From positions 2,109,501 to 2,173,500 of the forward strand of contig JAPFBL010000008.1 of the NCBI GenBank assembly GCA_026182355.1: DNA of 64,000 bases. The letters are read 5' to 3'. Made by a program: the position numbers and the translations under genes. Origin of the DNA: Hermatobates lingyangjiaoensis. Taxonomy: Eukaryota; Arthropoda; Insecta; Hemiptera; Hermatobatidae. How positions within the stretch are numbered: position 1 is the stretch's first letter; each line of letters begins with the position of its first letter. Of this stretch, positions 30,798-42,180 are shown piece after piece. The notes beneath the pieces were generated by a model that was not told the origin of the DNA, did no database searches, and was given only the letters and a program-made list of their open reading frames with translations.

Positions 30798-31369
30798 GAA
30801 TAACAGGTGTTCCTCATGATGATGGATGTTATTATAATTATAATTATTGCTTTATTATAAGTAAAGTATAGTGATCGTGAAAAAATTCCATCTCGAGATC
30901 TTGACGGAATTATATGTTTTGAGGTCCCAAAAGTCCTCATGAAATTTCAATTACGGCAAAGAGCAATAAAGCTATAAAAACTGTTTATAAAGGATGTAAT
31001 TACATTTGAAAGTTCATAAAAGAAACAATTGTTTCTTTGAATGCGGGTTGAGTGGGTCATTTTCAGGTCGAACCCCTAATGCTGATTTGAAAGTTATACA
31101 AGAACAACAATAATTGAACAGTTTAGAATGAAAAGCATTCAAGCCAAGGATAAATCTTACATTATTATTCATCTCCTGCCATGAAAAAAAAAAAACTGAA
31201 TTGTTAGAAAAATGTAGAGAACAAAATAATTGACGTCAGTATTATACATTTCTTTAAGAAATAAGTAAAATTATGAATGGAGAAAAATTATTTTTCCAAT
31301 CATTTATTCTGTGCTCAACACATCAAACAATGCAGATATTAATATTGAAGACCAAAGGAAGAAAAATTA
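30798..31369. other. No gene seen
   Basis: AT-rich spacer between the hAT element and a PLE-like relic. Confidence 0.5.
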
Positions 31370-31898
31370 CAAATCCCTATATTAATGGAATTATCACAAA
31401 GGATTAAACAAGCTTTATAAAGCAAATACACTCCAAGTAAGTTAGTGTTCAACAACAAAACAAATAGTAAACTAATATTTCATAATATAAGCAAACAAAA
31501 AGAACAAGAGGATCAAAGTGATATGGTTTTTGCATTTAAATATAAAGGATGAGAGAAAAGATACTATGCAGAAAGAGTAGCTTTCTGAACAAATGGCTAA
31601 TTCAAAAGACCTATTCAATTAGAAAAAATGCATCTAATGCAACTGCATTCAGTGGCGGCCATGCGTTCAATTCTAAGGATACAGTTATTATAGAGAAAGA
31701 ACAGAAATATTGGAAATGCTTTATATCAAACAGCATTACACCCCAGTTAATTATAAAAACGATGCAGCCAATTAGAGCAGTATACATTCAGGTATGCTAT
31801 GTCAATTTTGAAAGCGGTTTATATAAAAGAACGGTTACGACCTATTTTAATAATAATATAGTGAAAATGTATGCAATTTTTATAATGATATTAAAATA
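31370..31898 (+). pseudogene. Relic of a second PLE-like lineage
   Basis: Across two frames one reads NPYINGI, then LSQRIKQAL, stop, KYTPSKLVFNNKTNSKLIFH, and DQSDMVFAFKYKG. This resembles the linker between RT and GIY-YIG in PLE proteins (a PYINGISxxIKxxL block, then a segment ending SGVVYKI). A downstream frame has FSGGHAFNSKDTVIIEKEQK then YWKC, similar to the GH-F--x-T-I--KE--YW region after GIY-YIG. The YIG core itself is lost. The sequence is unlike the large PLE, so it belongs to a separate family. Assigned by general resemblance only. Confidence 0.45.
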
Positions 31899-32590
31899 AA
31901 TTGTTTGGATATTGTAAACATTGTTTTTAGGTTAATTATAGAATATTGTCATCACCACTACACTCTCAGCAATGAGCTTGTGTTCTCTATACACCATTAA
32001 TCCATATTATATTTATTTTCACTACTCCAGTAGTATGAAACCAATACCGTTTAATTTTGAAATATTCAACCTTATTAAACATTATACCTGTGTCTTAAGT
32101 ACATAAGCTTGTGTACTTTTTACGATTTACTTATGAATATATTTTTTTTTGAAGTAGTTATTTGATGTATGTCTGATAGAGGGCTATACGTTTTTTTTTG
32201 TTAATATATTACTTTCTTCTATTTTTGAAACCTATGAAAAAAATTACAAATATATTCAAATGTCGGCATTCTGGGTTTATGTCTAGTGGAGATATGCATT
32301 CTCACCAACTGATAGCTTCCAGTTACTTAAATTGGGCTGGTTAAGTTGATCCTTTATTTTCTCTTCAAAATTTCTTTGGCCAGCTGAAGCTCACCACATT
32401 TCGGTACTTTCCCTCCCATGTCATGTCTAAACACTGCCTGTATTAAGATAGAATGGTCCAAGTTGATATTGAATTTCAGTTTGAACTGCATTTAGTCAAC
32501 TGCCGCCTATCATTTTTCTTCTTCCAAATTGTTTGAAAAACTTCCTCGTGCTGTATATCTACTTTGTAACCTTCTTTGAAGTTTGTTACT
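31899..32590. other. No gene seen
   Basis: AT-rich sequence, no supported features. Confidence 0.5.
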
Positions 32591-32752
32591 ACCTTTCAAC
32601 CAGTTGAGAAGAGTGGGATGGAAGAGTGGTATTTTAAAAGGGTGAAAGCGCAGGAAAGGACTAATGTCCAGAAAGGGATGTTTGGGGAAACAAAGGAGTT
32701 CAGTAAGAAAGAGAAAAAACTATCAGCTAGCTGTCAACCCTCTTAGAAGAGG
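32591..32752 (-). mobile_element. PLE family A 3' fragment
   Basis: On the minus strand it gives the last codons of the PLE ORF (ending in GTTGACAGCTAG) and the 3' untranslated region, matching 14695-14840. One end joins CCTTTCAACC, the GGTTGAAAGG part of a hammerhead, so the ribozyme and part of the 3' region are deleted. The other end meets TATATATA. Confidence 0.7.
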
Positions 32753-32879
32753 CATATATATATATGCCCTCTTAGTTTATATATGTATATATATAAAGAT
32801 TATGACAAAAGTAACACAAAGACCCAGACCTAACTCAAGTCAGTATTTCGACAATTCTATATTCTTTTGAAACAGTTTA

Positions 32880-33705
32880 TACTGTTGAATTATCTATTAG
32901 AATCCTTCGTGTTTGTATCTAAAAAAAAATCTTTATTTCTCTTACCTCAAAAATAAATATCGGTATATATTTTCTATAAAAATTATTCTGTTAAAAAATA
33001 AGGTCCGCCTGAAGTGAATGTTGATTTCTTGAAGAAAGCAAAGAAAAGAAGATTTAGGTGTGACGGGGGTAGTTTTTATGTGGAGGGTAAAAAGGGGGCT
33101 GGGGTGGCGGCGTCAAGGCAAATTGCTTTTGCCTAATATCTGAGTAAGGCTACTGACAGCCAGCCTGCCAATTCCCATCCATATACCCTTCGGAATTAGA
33201 CTAAACCCTTTCTGATTTCACACGAGCCCTTCAAACGCATTCCAACCACCCTCTCACACCACCCCCAAAAGAACTTCTCATAGCAATTCCATGCAAACCC
33301 AAGGAATTAACTACTAGCTGGGAAATGGGAATTCCTTTACTATAAAAACGACAGAAATACAGGAGAAAAGCTTATTACTGTTTGAAGAAGTTCTACCTTG
33401 ACTTTTTCAACACTTTATAAAAATTATAGGTACTCATGATGAGAAGTAGAGAAATAAACACCAAGTCTTTACACAAAAGATTTATACAACGTCGATGCTT
33501 CTCAAAACTCTGTGTTCATCCTCAGTTTATACCTACAATACAAAATATGAATAGAAAATGTGAAACTGAATATAGCAAAACTCAACTAAACTATCAAATA
33601 CAAATAGTTTCATACCTGCTTTAGTAGGGTGATGTGAAGTCTTCAAATTGTCCTAGTCAAGGGTTATAGTGTCCTATGATTAAATTATATTTCATATATG
33701 TATAC
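32880..33705. other. No gene seen
   Basis: A GC-richer patch at about 33060-33300 with C-rich strings is unassigned. Otherwise AT-rich. Confidence 0.45.
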
Positions 33706-33922
33706 AAGATTTCTCATAAACACGTGAAATAACAATCAATGATCAAACTACAATATGAAATGGGAAGAAAAAAGACTAAGATCTTTCAACCGTAACAAGT
33801 GGTCTTCGTCAGAGTCAAAAACCGAACTCCAAAAAATATTGGGTTTTTGACTCTGTCGAATACGGCTTGTAACGGCTGAAAGATTTTAGTCTTTTTTTTC
33901 ATTTCATATTGTGGTTTGATCA
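33706..33922. mobile_element. PLE palindrome, family A
   Basis: Inverted copies of the family A terminal region meet near 33825-33840. The left arm keeps the whole tail (AAGATTTCTCATAAACACG). The right arm stops at TTTGATC, where (TA)n begins. The right hammerhead (33852-33890, plus) has CTGTCGA instead of CTGACGA and a decayed stem II. Confidence 0.75.
33774..33816 (-). ncRNA. Hammerhead ribozyme, family A
   Basis: On the minus strand: GACT, CTGACGA (33806-33812), ACC...GGT stem II, GAA, AGATCT (33779-33784), U17 and AGTC. All core bases are intact. Only stem II is one pair shorter than in the large PLE. Confidence 0.8.
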
Positions 33923-33938
33923 TATATATATATATATA
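33921..33938. repeat. Short (TA)n tract
   Basis: Nine TA units between a family A and a family F insertion. Confidence 0.8.
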
Positions 33939-34130
33939 CATCAAATAAAATGATAGGTCCGTGTGGACAATAAAAACTTTAACAAATAAGAAAGAACACA
34001 GAAAGTCACTACAGAACTCACTTCGATATTTCGACATCCGTCGTCATCAGGAAGAATTGCGAAGTACTCGAGCAGCAGTTTGCTTCTCAACACAAACTGT
34101 AATGATTTTCTGTGTTCTTTCCTATTTGTT
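33939..34130. mobile_element. PLE insertion, family F, asymmetric palindrome
   Basis: The long minus-strand arm (33939-34100) contains a hammerhead. A short plus-strand arm of about 30 bases (TTCTGTGTTCTTTCCTATTT, to 34130) repeats the tail. Both ends are in (TA)n. Confidence 0.7.
34021..34054 (-). ncRNA. Hammerhead ribozyme, family F
   Basis: On the minus strand: CTTC, CTGATGA (34044-34050), GAC with loop GGAT and GTC, GAA, palindromic ATAT (34026-34029), C17, and GAAG pairing with CTTC. It is the closest here to the classical hammerhead consensus, including C at the cleavage site. Confidence 0.88.
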
Positions 34131-34153
34131 GTATATATATATATATATATATA
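34131..34153. repeat. (TA)n tract
   Basis: About 11 TA units between two family F fragments. Confidence 0.85.
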
Positions 34154-34262
34154 TGAGTCGTTATCAGGCTTTGGAGCGATTCACTTCTTTTCCTGAAGAC
34201 GAGGACATCGAAATATGTAGTGAGTTCAGTGGTTTCCTTTCTATGTGTTCTTTTTTAAATTC

Positions 34263-34267
<5 letters not shown>
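34154..34267 (+). mobile_element. PLE fragment, family F
   Basis: Plus-strand tail with a decayed hammerhead at 34193-34217: CTGAAGA and GAAATAT are present, but stem II is reduced and position 17 is G, which blocks cleavage. It ends in a long (TA)n. Confidence 0.65.

Positions 34268-34313
<46 letters not shown>
34268..34313. repeat. (TA)n tract
   Basis: About 22 TA units. Confidence 0.9.
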
Positions 34314-34314
<1 letters not shown>

Positions 34315-34463
34315 AATATTTGACCATATTTTGTTGAAGTCATTCTTTTCATAAGTTTTCAAGATTTCTAAATAATTTATTCTTTTCTTCATCTAAACGT
34401 TGAAGAATATTTGCTAGGGTGGATCCAACATGTTTCGACTGGCCTCCAATCATAATCAGGGCA
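34314..34463 (-). mobile_element. PLE fragment, family G, with damaged hammerhead
   Basis: On the minus strand (34424-34463) CTGATTA is followed by a six-pair stem II (GATTGG, AGG, CCAGTC), GAA, palindromic ACATGT and U17. The G at position 8 of the core, needed for catalysis, is T, so it should not cleave. The tail continues to the (TA)n. Confidence 0.6.
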
Positions 34464-34589
34464 GTTATATACAACTCTAATGTGTTTAGCTATGGAATTA
34501 AATGACTGTTTGGAGCAAGAGTCGTAACGTGGCCACTAGTCCTGTTGGGCAAAAGATACTGGCTGGCTTGAGGTGGTTAGTGTTGAATG

Positions 34590-34716
34590 GAGTATGGACG
34601 GGAAAATTATGACGGGGATTATAAAAACTTATGACGAAAATCACTTCAGCAAAATATGTTTAAATGAAGGACTGCTCCCAAATCTTACAAATATATACAT
34701 CCATTCTGAGTTGATA
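34590..34716 (+). pseudogene. PLE ORF N-terminal fragment, family G
   Basis: The frame gives KTYDENHFSKICLNEGLLPN then LTNIYIHSELI. The F, CL, LLP, TNIYI spacing matches the family C fragment (YFNSICLQEDLLPTYTNIYI). It sits on the opposite strand to the family G piece at 34314, again a head-to-head arrangement. Confidence 0.55.
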
Positions 34717-36390
34717 TAAAAATGAGAGTATATCAGTATTCTGTCGCTCCTTGAACACTTCACATTTCTTTACTAAGTGAGGTATGTTTCTCTTTTTAGT
34801 TTATAATTTGGTTGAGTTTTTCTGTATTCAGTTCCACATTTTCCACTCATATTTTTGTAACCTTTAAGTCACATGATGTAACGTTAAGTTGAAGATAATG
34901 AACAATTGAGTGTTTAAAACCTGTCGACGTTGTAAATAATCTTTTCTGATGTGACTTCGTATTTCTTTCCCTTATTGTAATCATGAGTAAAGACCATACA
35001 ATAAATGATTGCATAGCCCGTGAGTGATGGGAGCCATACAGAAAATGGGTTATATTAAAAGAAACATAAATGTAGCTAACAGAAAAAAAAACCTTTTTTT
35101 TTAATACTCAAAACATTTCGAACTACATTAAGGTTGAACAGACTTTATTAAAGATACCAAGAATATTGGAGAGATAAAAGAAAGATACTATTCCCTCCCT
35201 CTCAACTACAAGGCACTGAATGCAATTCTTTTATATAAGGCAGAAATGGAAACATGGTATCACTTTTCCGTCCCTTGAGATGCAATCCAAAACACGTTTA
35301 ACGTTTTCTTGTATTCCATTCAGATCAACTTGTCAGATTCATCATCTATTCTCCAGTATTTTTTTTTAAATTGAAAAATATCATTAAGAAATATTATATT
35401 TTTTTTTCATAGATTAAAATATTTTATTATGGCTGCCGTTTAAAATTTTATTGAATCTCCATTTTCTTTTGCCAAATGATCAATAAATGATAAAATGTTA
35501 TAGTGACGATTTAATTAGACCAAAAAAAGTTTCAATAATGTTGATGCTTAAATCACCTTAAACCAATGTAAAAACATTTCGTTACATAATGAATGCTTGA
35601 AACTTCTTTGACGCATTTTATCCAAATATTGACTAGCATTGTGGCAGTTTTGATCAACAATAATTTTTGTTTTAGAATACATGTGGATAGTGGAGATCAA
35701 TATTAAATAGTAAATTACTATAAAACTCCACCTCGGCAAATAATAAAACTAGAAGAATTAATTTTCCAGTTGAAATGAAATTTTCTACTAAGCTGAAAAA
35801 AATTAATAGAATCTTATGTAGAACCGTTTGGTTCCTGCAATCTTTAAAAAGGACATGCATAAAAATATACTACTGTGCTTTCTTAATATGGATATTCTGA
35901 AAAGTCCAACAACAAGCTGTTGTTGAATGTTTTTTACAAATTGATATTAACTTGTATACATTTTTTAAAAATGTAGAACCCTTTTATAATCCGGACGATA
36001 TCGTTAGCCGACAACTTTCTTTCTCTTCCTCAGAAAAGGCATAATTTTAAGTGTTTATTTTTAGCACTCTTTTGCAGGATTTTCTTATTTATGAACGTGT
36101 AAATCAGTACAATAGAATAGTAATGGCTGGTTGTTCCATTTTCTTTAGAGCAGAAGAGTAATTTTATAAATTTCTATTGTGTTTACATTTTATAAAGAAT
36201 TCGTTTTATAAACATAAGAACTGTTTATGTCTTGAAGGTGAAAGACGATCATTTGAAATATATATACTATATAGTGAAGACCAAACAATGAAATTGAAAA
36301 TCTTCTTAGAAAACAGGTAACAGCTAAGTTTGGAATATCAGCTAACAATGAATAAAATACAAGCATATTATTATTGAGGTTAGTATGATT
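34717..36390. other. No supported gene
   Basis: AT-rich. At 35106-35138 the minus strand has a faint hammerhead-like relic (CTGTTCA...CGAAATG). Confidence 0.45.
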
Positions 36391-36557
36391 TATATTATTA
36401 ATATGGCAAACCATCATACCTCGTAAGATGATCTTGGAGTCGTTGGAGCGCTTTCGAAACCTTTGAGTAGGTTAGTTGCGATCGAAAATGGACAACGCCC
36501 GAAAGCGCTCCAAGATCATCTTACGAGGTATGACAGTTTGGTATATTAATAATATAA
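36391..36557. repeat. Inverted repeat with hammerhead-like centre
   Basis: The arms (about 36391-36456 and 36501-36557) contain AATATGGCAAACC-type ends, CATACCTCGTAAGATGATC and GGAGCGCTTTCG. Outward reading on each strand gives CGAAAGCGCTCC, where GAA is followed by palindromic AGCGCT and a C, the order seen after hammerhead stem II. The CTGANGA box is not recognisable. A shortened relative lies at 46098-46183. Confidence 0.6.
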
Positions 36558-37116
36558 TGAATAAAACATGGAGAATACAACTATGACATCATTTTCTTTT
36601 GTCTATATTTGTCTTTTAAAAAAAATGCTTTACATTGATTGTAGCTTTTAGAAAATAATTTGATAAAACTAAATGAAAGTACAAATGAAGGCATGGATTT
36701 ATAAATAATCCGAATTATGTATTATTAGTGGTTTGTAAAGAATTGTAATTTTTAAAAACTTTTTTATTTTATCAAATATTCCTGCTAAATATTTAAGTTA
36801 AAGGAAATAATGCAGTCAGTAAAATTTTGGCTGATATTTGGGGTAGAGAGTTAGGAAAGAGTTGCTTGGTTAGATTTTCAGAGTGGAATGGGGTAATCTA
36901 ACGCTTGTTGCCTGCATTGGAATTATTTAACAGTAGAGCGAGAGGAATATACATTCACCGTTTCAACTTCACCGCAGAGCCTTTTGAATTAAAGTCGCAA
37001 ATTAATGAAAACACCTGCCAGTTAGAAATCAAGTTAGCATCAACAAACTTCGTGTCCTGTTTTCCCTTTCGAAAGAGCCGTATCATTTTAATCTGTTTCG
37101 GTTATTTAGTTTCTTA
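36558..37116. other. No gene seen
   Basis: AT-rich, no supported features. Confidence 0.5.
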
Positions 37117-37990
37117 AATGAATACACATATACACACACACACACACACAGCAAACAGACGATCACTGATGCTAGCAAACATCGCCAGTATTTGTACACA
37201 CAACTATGCAGATATAAACCACAAACAAACACAGAAACCATATACTAAAAACCAACAATATTTCTTTTTAGAGTATCCAGCCAAAATACAGATTTACTTA
37301 TAAAATTTCTGTCTTCAATTCTCACGTTACACCATAAAAAAAATCCATAAAAACTATCATACACTACAGAAACCAACCAAGACACAAAAATACATGTCAT
37401 GTTTACACCCGGACACATAATAGCCAACTACAACATTTTTATACTCAAACACAGACACCTAGGCAGGCGTACAAATGACATACAAACACAAAAACAATAC
37501 TCTAACGACCAAGAATGTTTACTTTTTGAGTGTATACCCAAAGAATAGTATTTATAAATGTAATTTCCATCATTCATACATATATTAGACTACAAAAACA
37601 CGCATAAATATTACTACACAATAGAGAAACTAACGAAAACACATTAATACATGAAATGTTTACACATAGAAACACAATAACAACCATCGCCATTTTTGCA
37701 CCCAAACACAGAAACCATACCCTAACGACTAATTGTATTTAATTTTTCAGTGGATACCTAAAGTAAAACTTTTAGACATACAATTTCCACTTACATCTAA
37801 GAGTTACACCACAAAACACTTCAAGTTGTGGTGTAACGTGTAACCACTTCTAACACTCACCACGGAAACTAACCAAGACACATGAACACTTTTCATGTTT
37901 ACACCCAGGCCAAGATTAACAGGTTTGCGCTTAAACTCACAGATATTTGCATACGCAACACTATCAAGTATAATATTTCTTTGCTTTATA
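37117..37990. repeat. Diverged long-unit tandem repeat
   Basis: A block with CAAACACAGAAACCATA-like text followed by a TTTTTAGAGTATACCC-like text and later CATGTTTACACCC recurs at about 37229, 37481, 37705 and 37950. The spacing is 225-250 bases. Copies are strongly diverged. A short (CA)n run starts the array. Confidence 0.6.
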
Positions 37991-40909
37991 TAGGTCAGTA
38001 AGTTTTCCTTGGTAATTAGTCAATAATCACCAGGTTATGGATCCTGTTTTTTTTCCTCTTTCTTTGGATGTTAACGGTTATATGATAAACCTTGCGATCC
38101 ACAAGTAACAGCATTGACATGGGCTATTTCATTGATTCATGATATAGACTAGAATGCCTGGTGGATGACGAATAACACTTACATTATGCAGCTGTAAGGG
38201 TGAGTCAGTGCTCATCACTATTCAACTATTCTAGAAACATGTCGCGCCATGTCACTGACCCATAATTCAGTGAGATGGATTTAAAACGTTTATGATCCAC
38301 TGGCTGTGCTTCTATGTATTAGAGGAACGGTAATTTCTATAAATGAAGTAATAATAAATAGCAATGGTTTCTTAAATACATATTTCTGTGCACTGAAAGG
38401 CTCCTTTAAGAACTACAATCTCATATACAGCTCAGAAGTCCCCAGAACACCTCCTCGCTATGGTGAAAAAGCTGTGTAGCGAGAATTTAAAGTCTTTCAA
38501 ATATTGTAGAAATACCCAGTTCTACAAAAACAAAGAGATTTTCTCTGGATAATCTCAAGCTTGAGATATTTACATTACCATAGGGTGAACTGTTCTCTTT
38601 TCTCCAAACAAATGCTATTTAAGAAAACAACATTACGTCAAATCAACTATATATCAACTTTCCAGCCCCTAAAATGCCTATTATAGCCGTAGAATGAACT
38701 AATGATATCCTAATCAGTCAATTATTTAACAAGAGATAATTCTACCATTGGAACGTAATACTGCGTGTTTAACCATCGTCTCTGACACCAGAAACATATA
38801 TTTCGATGCAGCAAAAGAGATTGACTCTTTTGTTTTTGGAAAACATAGGGATTTTTTTTAACTTAAATTTAAATCAAAATCTTTATATACTACTAGATCT
38901 TTATTTTTAATACTTCAACATTAATTAATATATAGTAAATTTATAGAGTCATGATAATTATAATTAAAACAAACTATACTGAGCCAGTGGCAGTAAAACA
39001 AAATGTAACATAATGGTGGGGCAACTATACTAGTTATTTTATTATTTTTTTTTCTAATTTCTTTATGCCGTTTTTAAAGAAGTTCTCATAATTATATAGA
39101 TCATTACCCTTCATCAACACACGAAAGACTGAAAACTGAACCAAATAATTATTTTTATGACATAAAATATATGATAATTTTGCAGGCTTAGTATGGTATA
39201 TTAATGCTGACTTTTTAAAGAAGATGATGAAATGTGGAACTGTGATAAGGCCAGTTAATTAAATTATTCAATAATAATTTAAATTTTTAATTAATAATAA
39301 ATTAAATAATAATTTCAATAGAAATACATTTTTATACGCGGAGACCATTTCTTTAGCTTTTTGCCCTACAATGAGTAAATACGACATAATAATCGATTGC
39401 AATAAGTTAGAATTATTCAATAATTTTTATACAAACATCATGTCATAATAGGTTTTACTGGAAGGAGATGAGGAATAATGAATCGGGTACAAAAGGAATA
39501 GGAAGATAAATCTGTAGGAGAATAGAATTGGTATGATTTGGTGGATTGAAGTAGACTTCGATAAGTATTGTAATGTGAGTTCACACGGGTGAGAGATATT
39601 CTAAAACTGGAAGAAGGAGAGACTTACAAAGAGTAATGAGAGTAGATATTAGAGTATTAATGGAATCAAACTCCTTTCCACAATCCAAACAATCTCATAT
39701 TAAAATCATCCATTTGGACAGTAATTAGTTATTTAATTAATTATTAGAAAATCCAACTTTTTCATTTTATTTAAAAACTTTTTTATTGGATCTAAATAAA
39801 AGGAAATTTTATGAAATCATAGATACATCCACAGACCCAAATATAAAAGTAAGAAATACTCCAATATAAAAATTCCAAATAGAAAGATGAGAAGAATACA
39901 GTAGTATTTAATTTCGAAAAATAATTATTAGTTCTTATAAATTAAGTTTAAAATACGTAAAGATTTTGAGTGTTAGCTGCAGCCGTTGAGTTTTCACAAA
40001 CATAGTACACATTTATTATTTTTTCTACATATTTTATTTTCTTTTATAAAATGGTTATAAGAAGACCATGTTGGTTTTAATATATTTATGAACTGTGTCA
40101 ATAAATCGGGATTAATTCTTTCAATAGGTAATGCACTCTCACATTTACATCTAACACTAATTAAGTATGTCATATTATTTAAATAGAATCTTTCAGTACA
40201 TGTAAATTGTGTTGTGAGCAAAGAGTGACAAAAAGGAAACCCTAAAACCGTCAGACTGATTTGTTATTGTGGTAGGGCTTAAAGGGTAAAGAACACAAAA
40301 CGAAAGCAGCTAATGATCTATACAAAAAGAACTTAATTAAAATAAATTTATCAAGTGTAACAACTACGATTCATCTCTGGAATGATTTACAAATATTAAA
40401 TTTATATGATTCGTGAGGAAAACACAGTAAGTCTTCACCACTATATATTTTTCCTCCCTATAAGAATCATGAGTAAATACCGCCCAATAACTAGTTACAT
40501 AGGTCTTAAATGATGTGATAGTTATAAAGTTATTTGACGCAGGGCGCACATTAGACTGAACACATAATTAATTATAATGGATTAGGCGTGGACATAAGAC
40601 AACGCAAACTGTTCGCATGGCAGTGCCTTCAGGAAGGCAGACTTCCCTGCCAGTCAGCTTGAATTGATACTAATGGCTTTGCCCTTCCACCTAATCTGAC
40701 ATCCCTTGTCGACTTATACTCTGCCATAAACAACTATTCATTATATGGAAAATATTCCTTTTAACTGGTTCAGATGTACATATTGCATTATATGGAGATA
40801 ACATAAAATTCTATAAAACAATAGATGAGAAAATAATTTGACAAACCAAATCCTCTTTGATGACTACATAAAGTGCATGCATATATGTATATAATATATA
40901 AATATATAT
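37991..40909. other. No supported gene
   Basis: AT-rich. A GC-richer patch at 40590-40720 contains a GCCTTCAGGAAGGCAGACTT imperfect palindrome of unknown meaning. Frames are short. Confidence 0.45.
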
Positions 40910-40943
40910 CAATGATCAACCACAATATGAAATGGGGAAAAGA

Positions 40944-40986
40944 AACTAAGATCTTTCAACTGTAATAAGCGGTCTTCGTCAGAGTC
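40944..40986 (-). ncRNA. Hammerhead ribozyme, family A
   Basis: On the minus strand: GACT, CTGACGA (40976-40982), ACCG...CAGT (one mismatch), GAA, AGATCT, U17 and AGTT, which still pairs with GACT using one G-U. Confidence 0.7.
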
Positions 40987-41022
40987 AAAAACCCAACTGA
41001 CTACAACTTCAGTTGTGTTTTT

Positions 41023-41065
41023 GACTCTGAAGAAGATCGCTTGTTACAGTTGAAAGATCTTAGTT
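41023..41065 (+). ncRNA. Hammerhead ribozyme, family A
   Basis: GACT, CTGAAGA (41027-41033), ATCG...CAGT (weakened stem II), GAA, AGATCT (41055-41060), U17 and AGTT. The core is complete. The stability of stem II is the doubtful point. Confidence 0.65.
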
Positions 41066-41132
41066 TTTTTCCCATTTTCATATTGTGGTTTGATCATTGA
41101 GTGTTATTTCACGTGTTTATGTGAAATCTTGT

Positions 41133-41929
41133 TATATATATATATATAGTAAACATGTTATTTGTGTCTCTAGTGTGAATTTTAAACCTTCATCGTTCGA
41201 AAAACTACGAATGAATCGTTCGAGCCCAATGACAATACGAATATACAGGATTGTTAATTGTTTTAGAAACACGACTAATGAAGCAATTATAGATAAGAGG
41301 TGTAACGAGTTGAAAAAATTCCCTAACAGAGAACATACTGTAAACATATACTAATATATAAACATAAAAAATATACATATCACAATACAAGACACTTTTT
41401 ATGTTTGATATTTGAAACAGTATGTCTTCATGGGAAGATCAATAGTGAAGTTGAAGAAGTTGAAATGGTATTATTGTCGACAAAATTGTCAAGATATTCG
41501 TATTTAATGAAGGAGTGGTACAATCAATTTCGAACAGAAAAATGTTTACCTAACAGTACGTATATATTCAAGATATTTCTACGAAAGACCAAAGTATTAG
41601 CTTAGTTATGCTAAACTAGTTCAGATATTGTGTAACAGACAAAAGAAAGTAAAATATATTAAAGCTCTGCAAATTGATTAAGTATTGAGGTCTATTTAAC
41701 GGATATATTCAAATAATGTTTTTTTATAGAGCATATTCTAACAAATGTGGAGCACCAGGAGGAGAATAGCGTTAGTTTTATGACTACCATATTTTTAAAT
41801 GTTTATTATGGCACGAAATAGTAACTATATGGCATAGACAATTTCAAGATGATGTTATAAGATCTGATATAAATCGGATACGCAGTGTTTGTGAAATATG
41901 GGGAAGGCAATAGTTGAACTGCTGTTGAG
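41133..41929. other. No gene; (TA)n at start
   Basis: A (TA)n run at 41133-41148, then AT-rich sequence without a supported gene. Confidence 0.5.
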
Positions 41930-42180
41930 ATTGGTGGACCTGCAAGCAGAAGACGCTGCAGATGCAGGCGTATCTCCAGTCATATCTGGCCCGAATTAAA
42001 GGCTCATTATCCAAGACTCCTCCGGCGTTTAAGTCCCGCTGTCATTATTAGCCCATTACACGCTGCCCACGACTTAACATTAGTGAAGGCGCCCACTTTT
42101 TGTTTGCTATCGCCTCCCATCCCCTGAGCATTTAATACTGTTTGGACCATGCAACCAAAGGCAATTCTATTAGGTCGTTC
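41930..42180. other. GC-rich non-repeat block
   Basis: Balanced base composition stands out from the AT-rich surroundings and there is no sign of a repeat. It contains several ATTA or TAAT cores (GGCTCATTATCC, TCATTATTAGCCCATTAC). A frame QKTLQMQAYLQSYLARIKG is open for about 35 codons to a TAG in the middle. It could be a conserved regulatory element or an exon; I cannot decide. Confidence 0.3.

Larger units (their letters stand above)
40910..41132. mobile_element. PLE palindrome, family A
   Basis: Inverted family A terminal regions (arms about 40910-41002 and 41010-41132) are centred on AACTGACTACAACTTCAGTT. The left arm is cut at ATATCAATGATC. The right arm keeps the full tail (TTTCACGTGTTTATGTGAAA) and ends in (TA)n. 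Confidence 0.75.
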
